From NCBI GenBank assembly GCA_016720925.1, contig JADKJR010000001.1:186001-250000 (forward strand): a DNA stretch of 64,000 nucleotides, given 5' to 3'. The position numbers were made by a program, and so were the translations under genes. The notes beneath the pieces were generated by a model. That model worked only from the letters and a program-made list of their open reading frames with translations. It did no database searches and had not been told where the DNA came from. This document shows, one piece after another, positions 17,906-30,788 of the stretch. Source of the stretch: Betaproteobacteria bacterium. GTDB taxonomy: Bacteria; Pseudomonadota; Gammaproteobacteria; Burkholderiales; Usitatibacteraceae. The number at the start of each line of letters is the position of its first letter. The stretch's first letter is position 1.

Positions 17906-19095
17906 ATGCATCAAGGCATGCTCGTATTTTGCGCAGGTCATGGCTCATCTACCGGTCACCACCTTTCGGCGCTGTGTCGCGACGCATCGAGGCGACCACA
18001 AGGTGCAGGCTTGCTCCTGTCTCGATCAGTTATTCGCGATGGCCTTTGCACAATTGACCGCACGCGAGTCGCTGGGCGACATCGAACTCAACCTGCGTGC
18101 GCGGTCGACACGGCTGTATCACATGGGCTTTCGCAGCAAAACGGTTTCCCGCAACATTCTGGCCAATGCGAACGCGACCCGGCCTTGCCAGATCTACGCA
18201 GACTTCGCGCTATACTTGATCGGCATCGCCCCCGTTGTATGCCAACGATCCACTCGGCAAGGAATTCAAATCCTTGATGGGCGCCACCGTCTACGCTATG
18301 GATTCGACCACGATCGATCTTTGCCTGTCGCTGTTTGTCTGGGCACTGTTTCGCTCCACCAAGGCGGCGATCAAGCTGCACACGCTGATTGTCCTGCGCG
18401 GATCGATCCCGAGCTTGATTCACATCAGCCACGGCAAGATGCACGATGTTCGCCTGCTCGATTGGCTCGCGGAGCAAGGCTTGCTTGAAGCCGGTGCCTA
18501 CTATGTCACGGACAAGGCCTACGTTGATTTCGCCAAACTGTATTGGTTGAACGCAGCCCGCGCCTTCTTTGTCAACCGCGCCAAGGACAACCTGCAATGC
18601 CAAACCGTTCGGCGCAAGGCGGTCAACACCCTCACCGGCCTGCGCAGCAATCATCAGGTGCGGCTGACCGGCGCAGTGTCTTGCAAGCGTTACCCGGACA
18701 TCCTGCGCCTCGTGGTCTACTTCGACGAAGATACCGGCAAGACATTCGAATTCTTGACCAACAACCTGTCGCTGCCCGCGCTGACCATCTGTGCGATGCA
18801 CAGGCAGCGTTGGCAGGTCGAATTGTTCTTCAAATCGATCAAGCAACACTTGCGCATCAAGTCGTTCTTTGGCGCCAGCGAGAATGCGGTCAAGACGCAG
18901 ACATGGGTCGCCATTTCCACCTACGTGCTGATCGCGATCGTCAAGAAACGGCTGCACGTGGATCATTCCCTGCAAGAAATCTTGCGCGTGTTGAACCTGA
19001 ACATGTTCCAAACCACTCCAATACCCGCCTTGCTCAAGCCCTCGTTCGAACCAGGCCAGCCGCCGATCATTCCAATTCAGGGAAACTTGTTCTGA
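17906..19095 (+). pseudogene. IS4 family transposase, two frameshifts
   Basis: Three consecutive frames reconstruct one transposase of about 396 residues of the IS4 (DUF4372-containing) type. The N-terminus (MHQGMLVF) starts at 17906. The middle part, from about 17928 (AQVMAHLPVTTFRRCV...), is one frame on. The catalytic part starts near 18235. The switches coincide with a TTTT run near 17930 and a CCCCC run near 18230, each fitting one extra base. DDE residues are visible: D in YAMDSTTIDLCL, D in YVTDKAYVDF, E in RQRWQVELFFKSIKQHL. The protein is intact to its end (IPIQGNLF). It is either a decayed element or one hit by sequencing indels. I could not find clear terminal inverted repeats. Confidence 0.82.
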
Positions 19096-19106
19096 ACGTC
19101 GGGAGA

Positions 19107-20199
19107 CTAGTGTAGTGCTTCATTCTGTTTGGAACTTAAGCGGCTATTGGCGCGAATAACTTTTGCGAGGATGTCATTTGCTTTGGCGGTCCACACAAAC
19201 GGCTTAGGATTTTTGTTATGCAATGCGAAGTATTCCTTGATGGCTTTGATCAGTTCGGCGATGTTGCGAAATACGCCGTTGCGAAGGCGCGTGGTGGTGT
19301 CGCGAAAGAACCGCTCGACCATATTGAGCCAGGACGCCGAGGTGAGGGTGAAATGAATATGGAACCGGGGATGATTTGCGATCCACAGCGTGACCTTCGA
19401 ATGGTTGTGCGTCGCGTAGTTGTCGCGCGTCAGAAGAAGCGCGAGGTGTGGCGGCGTCTCACGATCGATTTGGTGCAGGAAGTCGAGCCATTCGATATGG
19501 CGGTGGCGCTGGGCGTAACGGGAGTAGACCGCGCCGTCGAGCATGCTCACGGCGGCAAACTAGGTGGTGGTGCCGTGGCGCTTGTAGTCGTGCGTCATGG
19601 TGGCGGCGCGTCCGGGCTTCATCGGCAGGCCGGGCTGGGTGCGGTCGAGCGCTTGTAACTGGCTTTGCTGGTCGCAGCACAGCACCAGCGCGTGCTCGGG
19701 CGGGGACATGTACAGGCCGACGATGTCTTCGAGTTTCGCGACGAACCTGGGATCACGCGACACCTTGAATTGCTTTGTCCGGTGCGGCTTCAAACCGCGC
19801 TGCGTCCAAATGCGCTGGATGGTGGTGTCGCTCACTCCGGCCACCGCCGCCAGCATGCGCGTGCTCCACTGCGACGCGCCTTCCGGCGTGGTCTGCGTGG
19901 CCTGGCGCACGATCTCAACTGGATCGGCCATCGGCTTGCACCTGCCGCGCGGCAAGTCTTGATCGATGGCCTTGAGTCCGCCAGCGGCATAGCGCGCGCC
20001 AGCGCCCCACTTGCACACGACCCACGTCGAGCATTTCGCCCATGTCGTGGTTGTCGAAACCGCCCGCCGCCAGCAGCACGATGCCTGCGCGCCGCGCCAA
20101 CCTCACTTCCGCAGTGTTCGAATGCGCCAGCCTCACCAGCTTTTCCCGCTGTATGTCGTCCAGTTCAATCGCACTTGCCTCTCGCATCACCGCCTCCAA
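19107..20199 (-). pseudogene. IS630 family transposase, frameshift plus nonsense codon
   Basis: The N-terminal part (from 20199, MREASAIELDDIQREKLVRLAHS) is a helix-turn-helix region. It must change frame near 19,990-20,010 to continue into LKAIDQDLPRGRCKP and the second winged region (WSTRMLAAVAGVSDTTIQRIW). A TAG codon at 19560-19562 splits the catalytic domain in frame, where relatives have Leu (HGTTT-L-FAA). DDE residues survive: D in LCCDQQSQLQALDRTQP, D in TRDNYATHNH, E in SWLNMVERFFRD. Not expressible as one protein. Confidence 0.82.
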
Positions 20200-20250
20200 A
20201 GCGCATCGAATAGTTCTTGGTATAAGCCAATGCCCATTAGTTCCATTAAC

Positions 20251-20873
20251 TTGTTGAGGTAAACCGCCGGCTCTGCCGGGGGACTCCTCAAGGTTTGACC
20301 TTTACGACGGTCACTGTGAATCTCACGTCTCGACCAAGAGACAGGAGATTTACCGATGAAAGAACATGAGAGCCTGTGCCATAACAGATGGGACTGTAAG
20401 TATCCCGTGGTGTTCATACCCAAGAGGCGGAAGAAACGGATTTTTGGGCCGTTAAGGAAACACTTGCCTGAGATGATCCGGGAGCTGGCGCAGCACAAGG
20501 AATCGCGGATTGTTGAGGGCATGTGATGCCGGATCACGTGCACATGTGCATCAGCATTCCGCCGAAGTACGCGGTATCGAATGTGGTGGGGTATTTGAAG
20601 GGAAAGAGTGCGATCACGATTGCACGGAAGTTTGGTGGAAGGTCGCGAAATTTCACTGGCGAGGTATCCTGGGCGAGAGGCTATTTTGTTTCGACGGTCG
20701 GGCTGGATGAAGAAATGGCAAGAGCCTACACTCGCGACCAAGAGCAGGAAGATGAACGTTTTTGATCAGATGAAGCTGGAACTATGAACAGCCGTCAAGG
20801 GCGGCTCACGACGTAATGGCGCCATTGAGGCGCTCACCCAATGGGCCCCCGGCTATGCCGGGGGTCATTTAAC
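20251..20873 (+). mobile_element. IS200/IS605-type element nested in the IS630
   Basis: The ends carry the subterminal hairpins expected for IS200 elements: left 20264-20271 with 20275-20282, right 20846-20853 with 20857-20864, both ending in GCCGGGGG. TTAAC stands at 20246-20250 just left and at 20869-20873 at the right end; I used these to set approximate borders. No terminal inverted repeats, as expected for HUH single-strand transposons. It lies close to the IS630 end, inside its inverted repeat. Confidence 0.7.
20356..20765 (+). pseudogene. tnpA: IS200-type transposase TnpA, one-base deletion
   Basis: Reads MKEHESLCHNRWDCKYPVVF...ESRIVEG from 20356, then meets TGA at 20524-20526. The other half continues in another frame from 20526: MPDHVHMCISIPPKYAV... 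to QEQEDERF at 20765. Restoring one base (GGC-CAT-GTG-ATG) joins both parts into a normal-length TnpA of about 137 residues. The HUH metal site (HVH) and the nucleophile Tyr region (AYTRDQEQED) are both present. A DNA-nicking Y1 transposase by family; inactive here unless the deletion is a sequencing error. Confidence 0.82.
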
Positions 20874-20962
20874 TACGAAGCACTACACTAGTGTGGCCGT
20901 TCATACTCTTAAGATAGACTGTCTTTACCCCGTATAGTTGATAGGCTCACTCGGATTTACGT

Positions 20963-20991
20963 TTGACCTTTGGCCAAGAAATATGGATAAT
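20963..20991 (+). promoter_or_regulatory. Promoter of the tRNA-tuf-secE-nusG operon
   Basis: -35 TTGACC at 20963-20968, 17-base spacer, -10 GATAAT at 20986-20991, then a G/C-rich discriminator (GCTGGGTTCC). The start point would be near 20998, a few bases before tRNA-Tyr. A GC-rich discriminator is typical of stringently controlled stable-RNA promoters (inference). The end of the IS630 element is about 70 bases upstream. Confidence 0.78.
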
Positions 20992-21003
20992 GCTGGGTTC
21001 CGT

Positions 21004-21089
21004 GGAGAGGTGGCCGAGTGGTTAATGGCAGCAGACTGTAAATCTGCCCTCTTACGAGTACGCTGGTTCGAATCCAGCCCTCTCCACCA
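21004..21089 (+). tRNA. tRNA-Tyr (anticodon GTA)
   Basis: 86 bases including encoded CCA. The acceptor stem GGAGAGG pairs with CCTCTCC; the anticodon GTA is at 21038-21040; a long variable arm is present as expected for a class II tRNA; T-loop GGTTCGAATCC. First gene of the operon. Confidence 0.97.
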
Positions 21090-21122
21090 AGGTTTCACGG
21101 GCAGGTGAACAGAAGTGAATTT

Positions 21123-21196
21123 GCGGGTGTAGCTCAATGGTAGAGCAGAAGCCTTCCAAGCTTACGACGACGGTTCGATCCCGTTCACCCGCTCCA
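21123..21196 (+). tRNA. tRNA-Gly (anticodon TCC)
   Basis: 74 bases with encoded CCA. The acceptor stem GCGGGTG pairs with CACCCGC; anticodon TCC at 21155-21157; D-loop AGCTCAATGGTAGAGC. Confidence 0.97.
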
Positions 21197-21326
21197 CTTA
21201 TTTGATCGTTTGCTGAGGAATGCAAACGAGCGTTTGGGCGCCAGGCAAGGCGTAAGCGTCCGCCGTGTACGCGTTTGTTCACAAGGACGATTGCAACGCC
21301 GCATGGTGTCCAAAAGCGAAGTTCGA

Positions 21327-21402
<76 letters not shown>

Positions 21403-21473
21403 GTTTTTGTACTAGTTCGTAGAATCATCAAGTTATTCTTCAGATCTCATTTTAGTTTTCGCGAGGACAGAAA

Positions 21474-22664
<1,191 letters not shown>

Positions 22665-22671
22665 GGAAATT

Positions 22672-22747
22672 AGGCCAGTAGCTCAATTGGCAGAGTGACG
22701 GTCTCCAAAACCGTAGGTTGGGGGTTCGAGGCCCTCCTGGCCTGCCA
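22672..22747 (+). tRNA. tRNA-Trp (anticodon CCA)
   Basis: 76 bases with encoded CCA. AGGCCAG pairs with CTGGCCT; anticodon CCA at 22705-22707. It starts 7 bases after the tuf stop codon and precedes secE, the conserved arrangement. Confidence 0.97.
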
Positions 22748-22818
22748 GATAAAGAAAGAAAAGGAAAAACTGCGGCGGGATCGGTTGCATGTGCGACCGG
22801 TACCCCAAGGTAAGCCGG

Positions 22819-23166
22819 ATGAAAGATAAAATTCAAATCACCTTAGCCGTATTGCTGGCGATTGCAGGCTTGGCAGCGTTCTATTGGTTGTCGGACAAGC
22901 CGATGATTGCGCGCGTTGGGGCGATGTTCGCCGGATTTATTCTGGCTGGCGTCGTGGGTTGGTTTACGGAGCCCGGGCGCGAGTTTGTGCAATATGCCAA
23001 GGAATCCATCGAAGAAGCCAAGAAAGTTGTTTGGCCGACTCGCAAGGAAACCATGCAATCAACCGGCATGATCTTCGTGTTTGTATTTGTGATGGCCATG
23101 TTTTTATGGGCCGTTGACTGGAGTCTGACTTTTGTCCTGACGAAATTTATCGGACACGGAGCGTAA
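22819..23166 (+). CDS. secE: Protein translocase subunit SecE
   Basis: 115 residues. Three membrane segments (about residues 4-22, 29-48 and 82-106), the three-helix proteobacterial form. The conserved cytoplasmic amphipathic motif EEAKKVVWPTRKET precedes the last helix and contacts SecY. I chose the ATG at 22819 over an upstream start inside the tRNA-secE spacer. Its stop codon overlaps the nusG start by one base. Confidence 0.96.
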   Translation: MKDKIQITLAVLLAIAGLAAFYWLSDKPMIARVGAMFAGFILAGVVGWFTEPGREFVQYAKESIEEAKKVVWPTRKETMQSTGMIFVFVFVMAMFLWAVDWSLTFVLTKFIGHGA

Positions 23167-23696
23167 TGATGCGTTGGTACGTTGTGCACGCTTATTCCGG
23201 ACAGGAAAAAAGTATTCAAGCCGCCCTGATCGAACGCATCAAGCGTTCGGGCATGGCTGATAAATTTGGTGATGTGCTGGTACCGACCGAAGAAGTTGTG
23301 GAAATGAAAAGCGGTGCGAAATCGCTTTCAGAACGCCGCTTTTTCCCCGGTTACATCCTGGTGCAAATGGAAATGACCGACGAAACATGGCATTTGGTCA
23401 AGAGTACGCCGAAAGTAACGGGATTCATTGGCGGCACGGGCAACCGGCCCACGCCGATTTCGCAGAAGGAAGTGGATTCCATTCTGAATCAGGTGAAGGA
23501 AGGCGTCGAAAAGCCGAAACCCAAGGTGCTGTTTGAAGTCGGTGAAAACGTTCGTGTTAAAGACGGTCCGTTTGTCGATTTCAACGGTAACGTTGAGGAA
23601 GTGAATTACGACAAATCAAAGATCCGCGTGTCAGTGCTGATCTTTGGTCGCCCGACACCGGTGGAGCTGGATTTCGGGCAAGTCGAGAAACAATAG
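23166..23696 (+). CDS. nusG: Transcription termination/antitermination protein NusG
   Basis: 176 residues. NGN domain (RWYVVHAYSGQEKSIQAAL... to about residue 115) that binds RNA polymerase, and a C-terminal KOW domain (ENVRVKDGPFVDFNGNVEEV) that contacts Rho or S10. Translationally coupled to secE. The 125-base gap to rplK holds an inverted repeat near 23703-23733 without a T-run. Confidence 0.97.
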   Translation: MMRWYVVHAYSGQEKSIQAALIERIKRSGMADKFGDVLVPTEEVVEMKSGAKSLSERRFFPGYILVQMEMTDETWHLVKSTPKVTGFIGGTGNRPTPISQKEVDSILNQVKEGVEKPKPKVLFEVGENVRVKDGPFVDFNGNVEEVNYDKSKIRVSVLIFGRPTPVELDFGQVEKQ

Positions 23697-23821
23697 ATTT
23701 TTATGGATGATGGGTTGCAACCCACCATCATCGGCAGCAATTGAAGTGGTTGTGCAATATTGGAATCTAAGCGGGGAGAGCGCCGTAAAACCGGTGTTCG
23801 ATTGAACCCAAGGAGTTAGAC

Positions 23822-24256
23822 ATGGCAAAGAAAGTCATCGGCTATATCAAGCTGCAAGTGCCGGCCGGAAAGGCGAATCCATCGCCGCCGATCGGTCCCG
23901 CGCTGGGCCAGCGCGGATTGAACATCATGGAATTCTGCAAGGCGTTTAACGCGCAAACGCAGAAACTGGAACCGGGTCTGCCGATTCCCGTGGTGATTAC
24001 CGCATTTGCGGACAAATCCTTCACCTTCATCATGAAAACGCCACCCGCGTCGATCCTGATCAAGAAGGCTGCCAAGGTTGAAAAAGGCAGCAAGGTTCCG
24101 CATACCGACAAGGTGGGCAAATTGACCCGCGCACAGGCGGAAGAGATTGCAAAAATGAAGATGCCAGACTTGACCGCGGCTGATCTGGACGCAGCCGTCC
24201 GCACCATCGCCGGGAGTGCACGTTCAATGGGTATTGATGTCGAGGGAGTACGCTAA
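23822..24256 (+). CDS. rplK: 50S ribosomal protein L11
   Basis: 144 residues. KVIGYIKLQVPAGKANPSPPIGPALGQRGLNIMEFCKAFN is the L11 N-terminal domain, with the C-terminal rRNA-binding domain ending IAGSARSMGIDVEGVR. Part of the GTPase-associated centre. Stop overlaps the rplA start by one base, so the two are coupled. Confidence 0.98.
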   Translation: MAKKVIGYIKLQVPAGKANPSPPIGPALGQRGLNIMEFCKAFNAQTQKLEPGLPIPVVITAFADKSFTFIMKTPPASILIKKAAKVEKGSKVPHTDKVGKLTRAQAEEIAKMKMPDLTAADLDAAVRTIAGSARSMGIDVEGVR

Positions 24257-24966
24257 TGGCTGCCATCACCAAACGTCAAAAAGCGTTCGCCGGTCTTGTC
24301 GATCACAACAAGAACTACGCGGCGACTGATGCGATCGAACTCGTCAAGAAAACAGCAACCGCCAAGTTCGATGAATCTGTCGACGTCGCGATCAATCTTG
24401 GCATTGATGCCAAGAAGTCGGATCAAGCGGTACGCGGTTCCGTCGTGCTGCCGCGCGGCACCGGCAAAAGCGTTCGTGTCGCGGTGTTTGCTCAAGGCGC
24501 GAATGCTGAAAAGGCCAAGGCCGCAGGTGCGGAAATCGTCGGCTTCGACGACCTCGCCGAGAAAATCAAGGGTGGCTTCATGGATTTCGACGTGGTTATC
24601 GCCACGCCGGACGCCATGAAGGTGGTCGGTGCGCTGGGTCAGGTTCTCGGCCCGCGCGGCCTGATGCCGAACCCGAAAGTAGGCACGGTGACACCCAACG
24701 TTGAGCAGGCAGTGAAAAATGCCAAGGCGGGCCAGGTGCAATATCGTGCTGACAAGGCCGGCATCATTCAATGCACCATTGGTCGTGCGTCGTTCCCGAC
24801 TGAAGCGTTGAACGAAAATCTGTCCGCGTTGATCGCGGCGGTAAACAAGGCCAAGCCGGCATCCTCGAAGGGCATTTACCTGAAGAAGGTTTCGGTTTCG
24901 TCAACGATGGGCGTGGGCGTTCGGGTCGAACCTTCGGCGTTCGCTGCCAACGTTCAGCAGCAATAG
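24256..24966 (+). CDS. rplA: 50S ribosomal protein L1
   Basis: 236 residues. Forms the mobile L1 stalk near the E site. Typical motifs: KFDESVDVAINLGIDAKKSDQAVRGSVVLPRGTGK, and the hinge LGPRGLMPNPKVGTVT. In E. coli L1 also represses its own rplKA operon by binding the leader; whether that holds here cannot be seen. Confidence 0.98.
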   Translation: MAAITKRQKAFAGLVDHNKNYAATDAIELVKKTATAKFDESVDVAINLGIDAKKSDQAVRGSVVLPRGTGKSVRVAVFAQGANAEKAKAAGAEIVGFDDLAEKIKGGFMDFDVVIATPDAMKVVGALGQVLGPRGLMPNPKVGTVTPNVEQAVKNAKAGQVQYRADKAGIIQCTIGRASFPTEALNENLSALIAAVNKAKPASSKGIYLKKVSVSSTMGVGVRVEPSAFAANVQQQ

Positions 24967-24981
24967 TTTTTTGATACAAGT

Positions 24982-25013
24982 CCCTCGTTGGCGTGATTGG
25001 TAGACAACGAGGG
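24982..25013 (+). promoter_or_regulatory. Hairpin after rplA
   Basis: A perfect 9-bp stem (24982-24990 with 25005-25013) right after the rplA stop, without a strong T-tract. Possible attenuator or processing site between rplKA and rplJL. Confidence 0.5.
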
Positions 25014-25059
25014 CAGTTCTTTGGGCCCGGCAATCAGCGTATCGATTGTCCGGGGTTGT

Positions 25060-25145
25060 CAAAGACCGTAGGAATCCGAGGCCTCAGCAATATCGGGTCA
25101 AGGGTTTAATCGGCAGCAATGTTGTCCTACGCAGATGGCGGTCCC
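25060..25145 (+). ncRNA. L10 leader (autoregulatory mRNA element) before rplJ
   Basis: Within the 303-base gap between rplA and rplJ, GACCGTAGGA (25064-25073) faces TCCTACGCAGATGGCGGTC (25125-25143). CGTAGGA/TCCTACG and GACC/GGTC pair around an internal loop. This is the arrangement I know from the L10(L12)4-binding leader of proteobacteria, in which excess L10-L7/L12 represses translation. The rest of the gap has no gene. Confidence 0.68.
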
Positions 25146-25269
25146 CAGTACGAATTCAGTTTGTTGACGAGTGAAAATTCTTCAGCGGGCGCGTTCAGAC
25201 AAAAGGTCGCTATGTCGGTGTGAGTGTGTCAGTTGGCGCATTCATTCATCAACGTAAAGGAGATCAAAC

Positions 25270-25770
25270 GTGAGTTTGAATCTGGAAGGAAAGAAAGAAG
25301 TCGTCGCGGAAGTCATCGCCAATGTGGCGAAGGCCCAGACGATGGTGCTCGCCGAGTATCGGGGTACCACGGTCGCGGAATTGACCAAGTTGCGCAGCGA
25401 AGCGCGTGCGAAGGGCGTCTATATGCGTGTTCTCAAAAACACGCTGGCCCGTCGTGCCGTGCAAGGAACACCTTTCGAGGTGGTTGCTGGCAAGATGGTC
25501 GGTCCGTTGATTTACAGCTTTTCGGAAGACGCGGTTGCCGCGGCCAAGGTCGTCAATGACTTTGCCAAAGGCAAGGAAAACTTCGTCATCATGGCAGGTG
25601 CATATAGCGGCAAGGCTTTGGACAAGGCGGGCGTGCAATCGCTGGCCAACATCCCCAGCAAGGAAGTGCTGCTCGCGCAACTGCTGGGCCTCATGCAGAG
25701 CCCGGTGTCGCGGATGGCGCGCGTGCTGGCGGCATTGGCCGAGAAAAGATCCGAAGGCGTTGCGGCTTAG
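25270..25770 (+). CDS. rplJ: 50S ribosomal protein L10
   Basis: 166 residues from a GTG at 25270 preceded by AAAGGAGA. MSLNLEGKKEVVAEVIANVAKAQTMVLAEYRG is the L10 N-terminus; the C-terminal helix carries the L7/L12 dimers of the stalk. Forms an operon with rplL (56 bases on). Confidence 0.97.
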   Translation: MSLNLEGKKEVVAEVIANVAKAQTMVLAEYRGTTVAELTKLRSEARAKGVYMRVLKNTLARRAVQGTPFEVVAGKMVGPLIYSFSEDAVAAAKVVNDFAKGKENFVIMAGAYSGKALDKAGVQSLANIPSKEVLLAQLLGLMQSPVSRMARVLAALAEKRSEGVAA

Positions 25771-25826
25771 TTTTGCCGTGTACCCCCTGCTCAATCCCAT
25801 TCAACTTTTCATAGGAATTTTCAATA

Positions 25827-26198
25827 ATGGCATTCGATAAAGACGCATTCCTGGCCTCGCTGGACACGATGTCGGTGATGGACCTGAACGATCTGGTTAA
25901 AGCGATCGAAGAGAAATTTGGTGTTTCCGCCGCGGCGATGTCCGCGCCGGCTGCTGCTGGTGCTGCTGCGCCGGTCGCGGAAGAGAAGACCGAATTCAAC
26001 GTGATGCTGATGGAATTTGGCGCTAACAAGATCAATGTGATCAAGGCTGTTCGCGAGATCACCGGTCTGGGCCTGGCCGAAGCCAAGGCATTGGTCGAAG
26101 GTGCACCGAAAGCGGTTAAAGAAGGTGTCAATAAAGCTGACGCTGACGCGATCGCCAAGAAGCTCACCGACGCTGGTGCAAAGGCTGAACTGAAGTAA
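25827..26198 (+). CDS. rplL: 50S ribosomal protein L7/L12
   Basis: 123 residues: N-terminal dimerisation domain, an Ala-rich flexible hinge (AAAMSAPAAAGAAAPV), and a C-terminal factor-binding domain with EKTEFNVMLMEFGANKINVIKAVREITGLGLAEAKALVEGAP. Binds EF-Tu, EF-G and IF2. Confidence 0.98.
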   Translation: MAFDKDAFLASLDTMSVMDLNDLVKAIEEKFGVSAAAMSAPAAAGAAAPVAEEKTEFNVMLMEFGANKINVIKAVREITGLGLAEAKALVEGAPKAVKEGVNKADADAIAKKLTDAGAKAELK

Positions 26199-26587
26199 AC
26201 AAACTTGGTGCTGTGCAAGCCGCTCCCGCCCGGGTCTACCCAGGCGGGAGTTGGTTTCTAAGGGCCAAAAGAACTAAACCCTAGCATCTACGCGGTCTCC
26301 ATGGCATAAATGCCTGAAACGCCGCGCCAGTGCTTGAGTTTGACATCCGCGGTAGTGCGTACCGTGAGAGGTCAAAGCAAAGCGATTGAATGTTCAACAC
26401 GCTTTGCTTTGTCTTCTGAAACGACTGCAGAAGACTAGTTTGGTCGGGCAATTTCCCAATTGCTGTCAGCCACAGAAGGGTAGCGGCCCTTCGCCACACT
26501 TGACGTCGTCAGAGGCTTGATGACGCCAGTCGAAGAACATTGACGCCGGTGTCTGCCTGCGAAAATCTTTCAACGTTCGGAGAAAAT
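26199..26587 (+). promoter_or_regulatory. Structured 389-base rplL-rpoB intergenic region
   Basis: No gene seen. It contains, in order: a GC hairpin (CTCCCGCC 26223-26230 with 26243-26250) followed by TTGGTTT, likely an attenuator or RNase site that lowers rpoBC expression; the palindromic repeat copy B (26302-26341); a perfect 12-bp hairpin (26373-26384 with 26400-26411); and an adjoining 8-bp hairpin (26411-26418 with 26428-26435). In E. coli the same gap holds an attenuator and an RNase III site (established); the equivalence is inference. Confidence 0.6.
26302..26341. repeat. Palindromic intergenic repeat, copy B
   Basis: TGGCATAAATGCC followed by TGAAACGCCGCGCCAGTG and CTTGAGTTT. The last 21 bases (26321-26341) recur exactly at 50067-50087. 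The inverse of the left part matches the copy at 54.7 kb. Confidence 0.65.
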
Positions 26588-30715
<4,128 letters not shown>

Positions 30716-30788
30716 TCGTGTCTAGGCAGGGCCATCTGGTGGCCTTGCCTGGAACCTCAATCCGCCCAATCAAACATCTGGAGAAAAC

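Larger units (their letters stand above)
19106..20892 (-). mobile_element. IS630 family element with perfect 16-bp terminal inverted repeats, interrupted by an IS200-type element
   Basis: Bases 19106-19121 (ACTAGTGTAGTGCTTC) recur inverted at 20877-20892. A TA dinucleotide is at each junction, as expected for IS630/Tc1-type TA target duplication. The transposase remnant reads right to left inside it. The stretch 20251-20873 is a second, IS200-type element, so the IS630 copy without it is about 1.16 kb, a normal size for the family. Confidence 0.75.

Noticed and set aside
20356..20523. A RAYT gene that spreads the palindromic repeats
   Set aside because: The product matches IS200 TnpA closely and the element ends carry IS200-like hairpins that differ from the repeat core, so a link is not supported.
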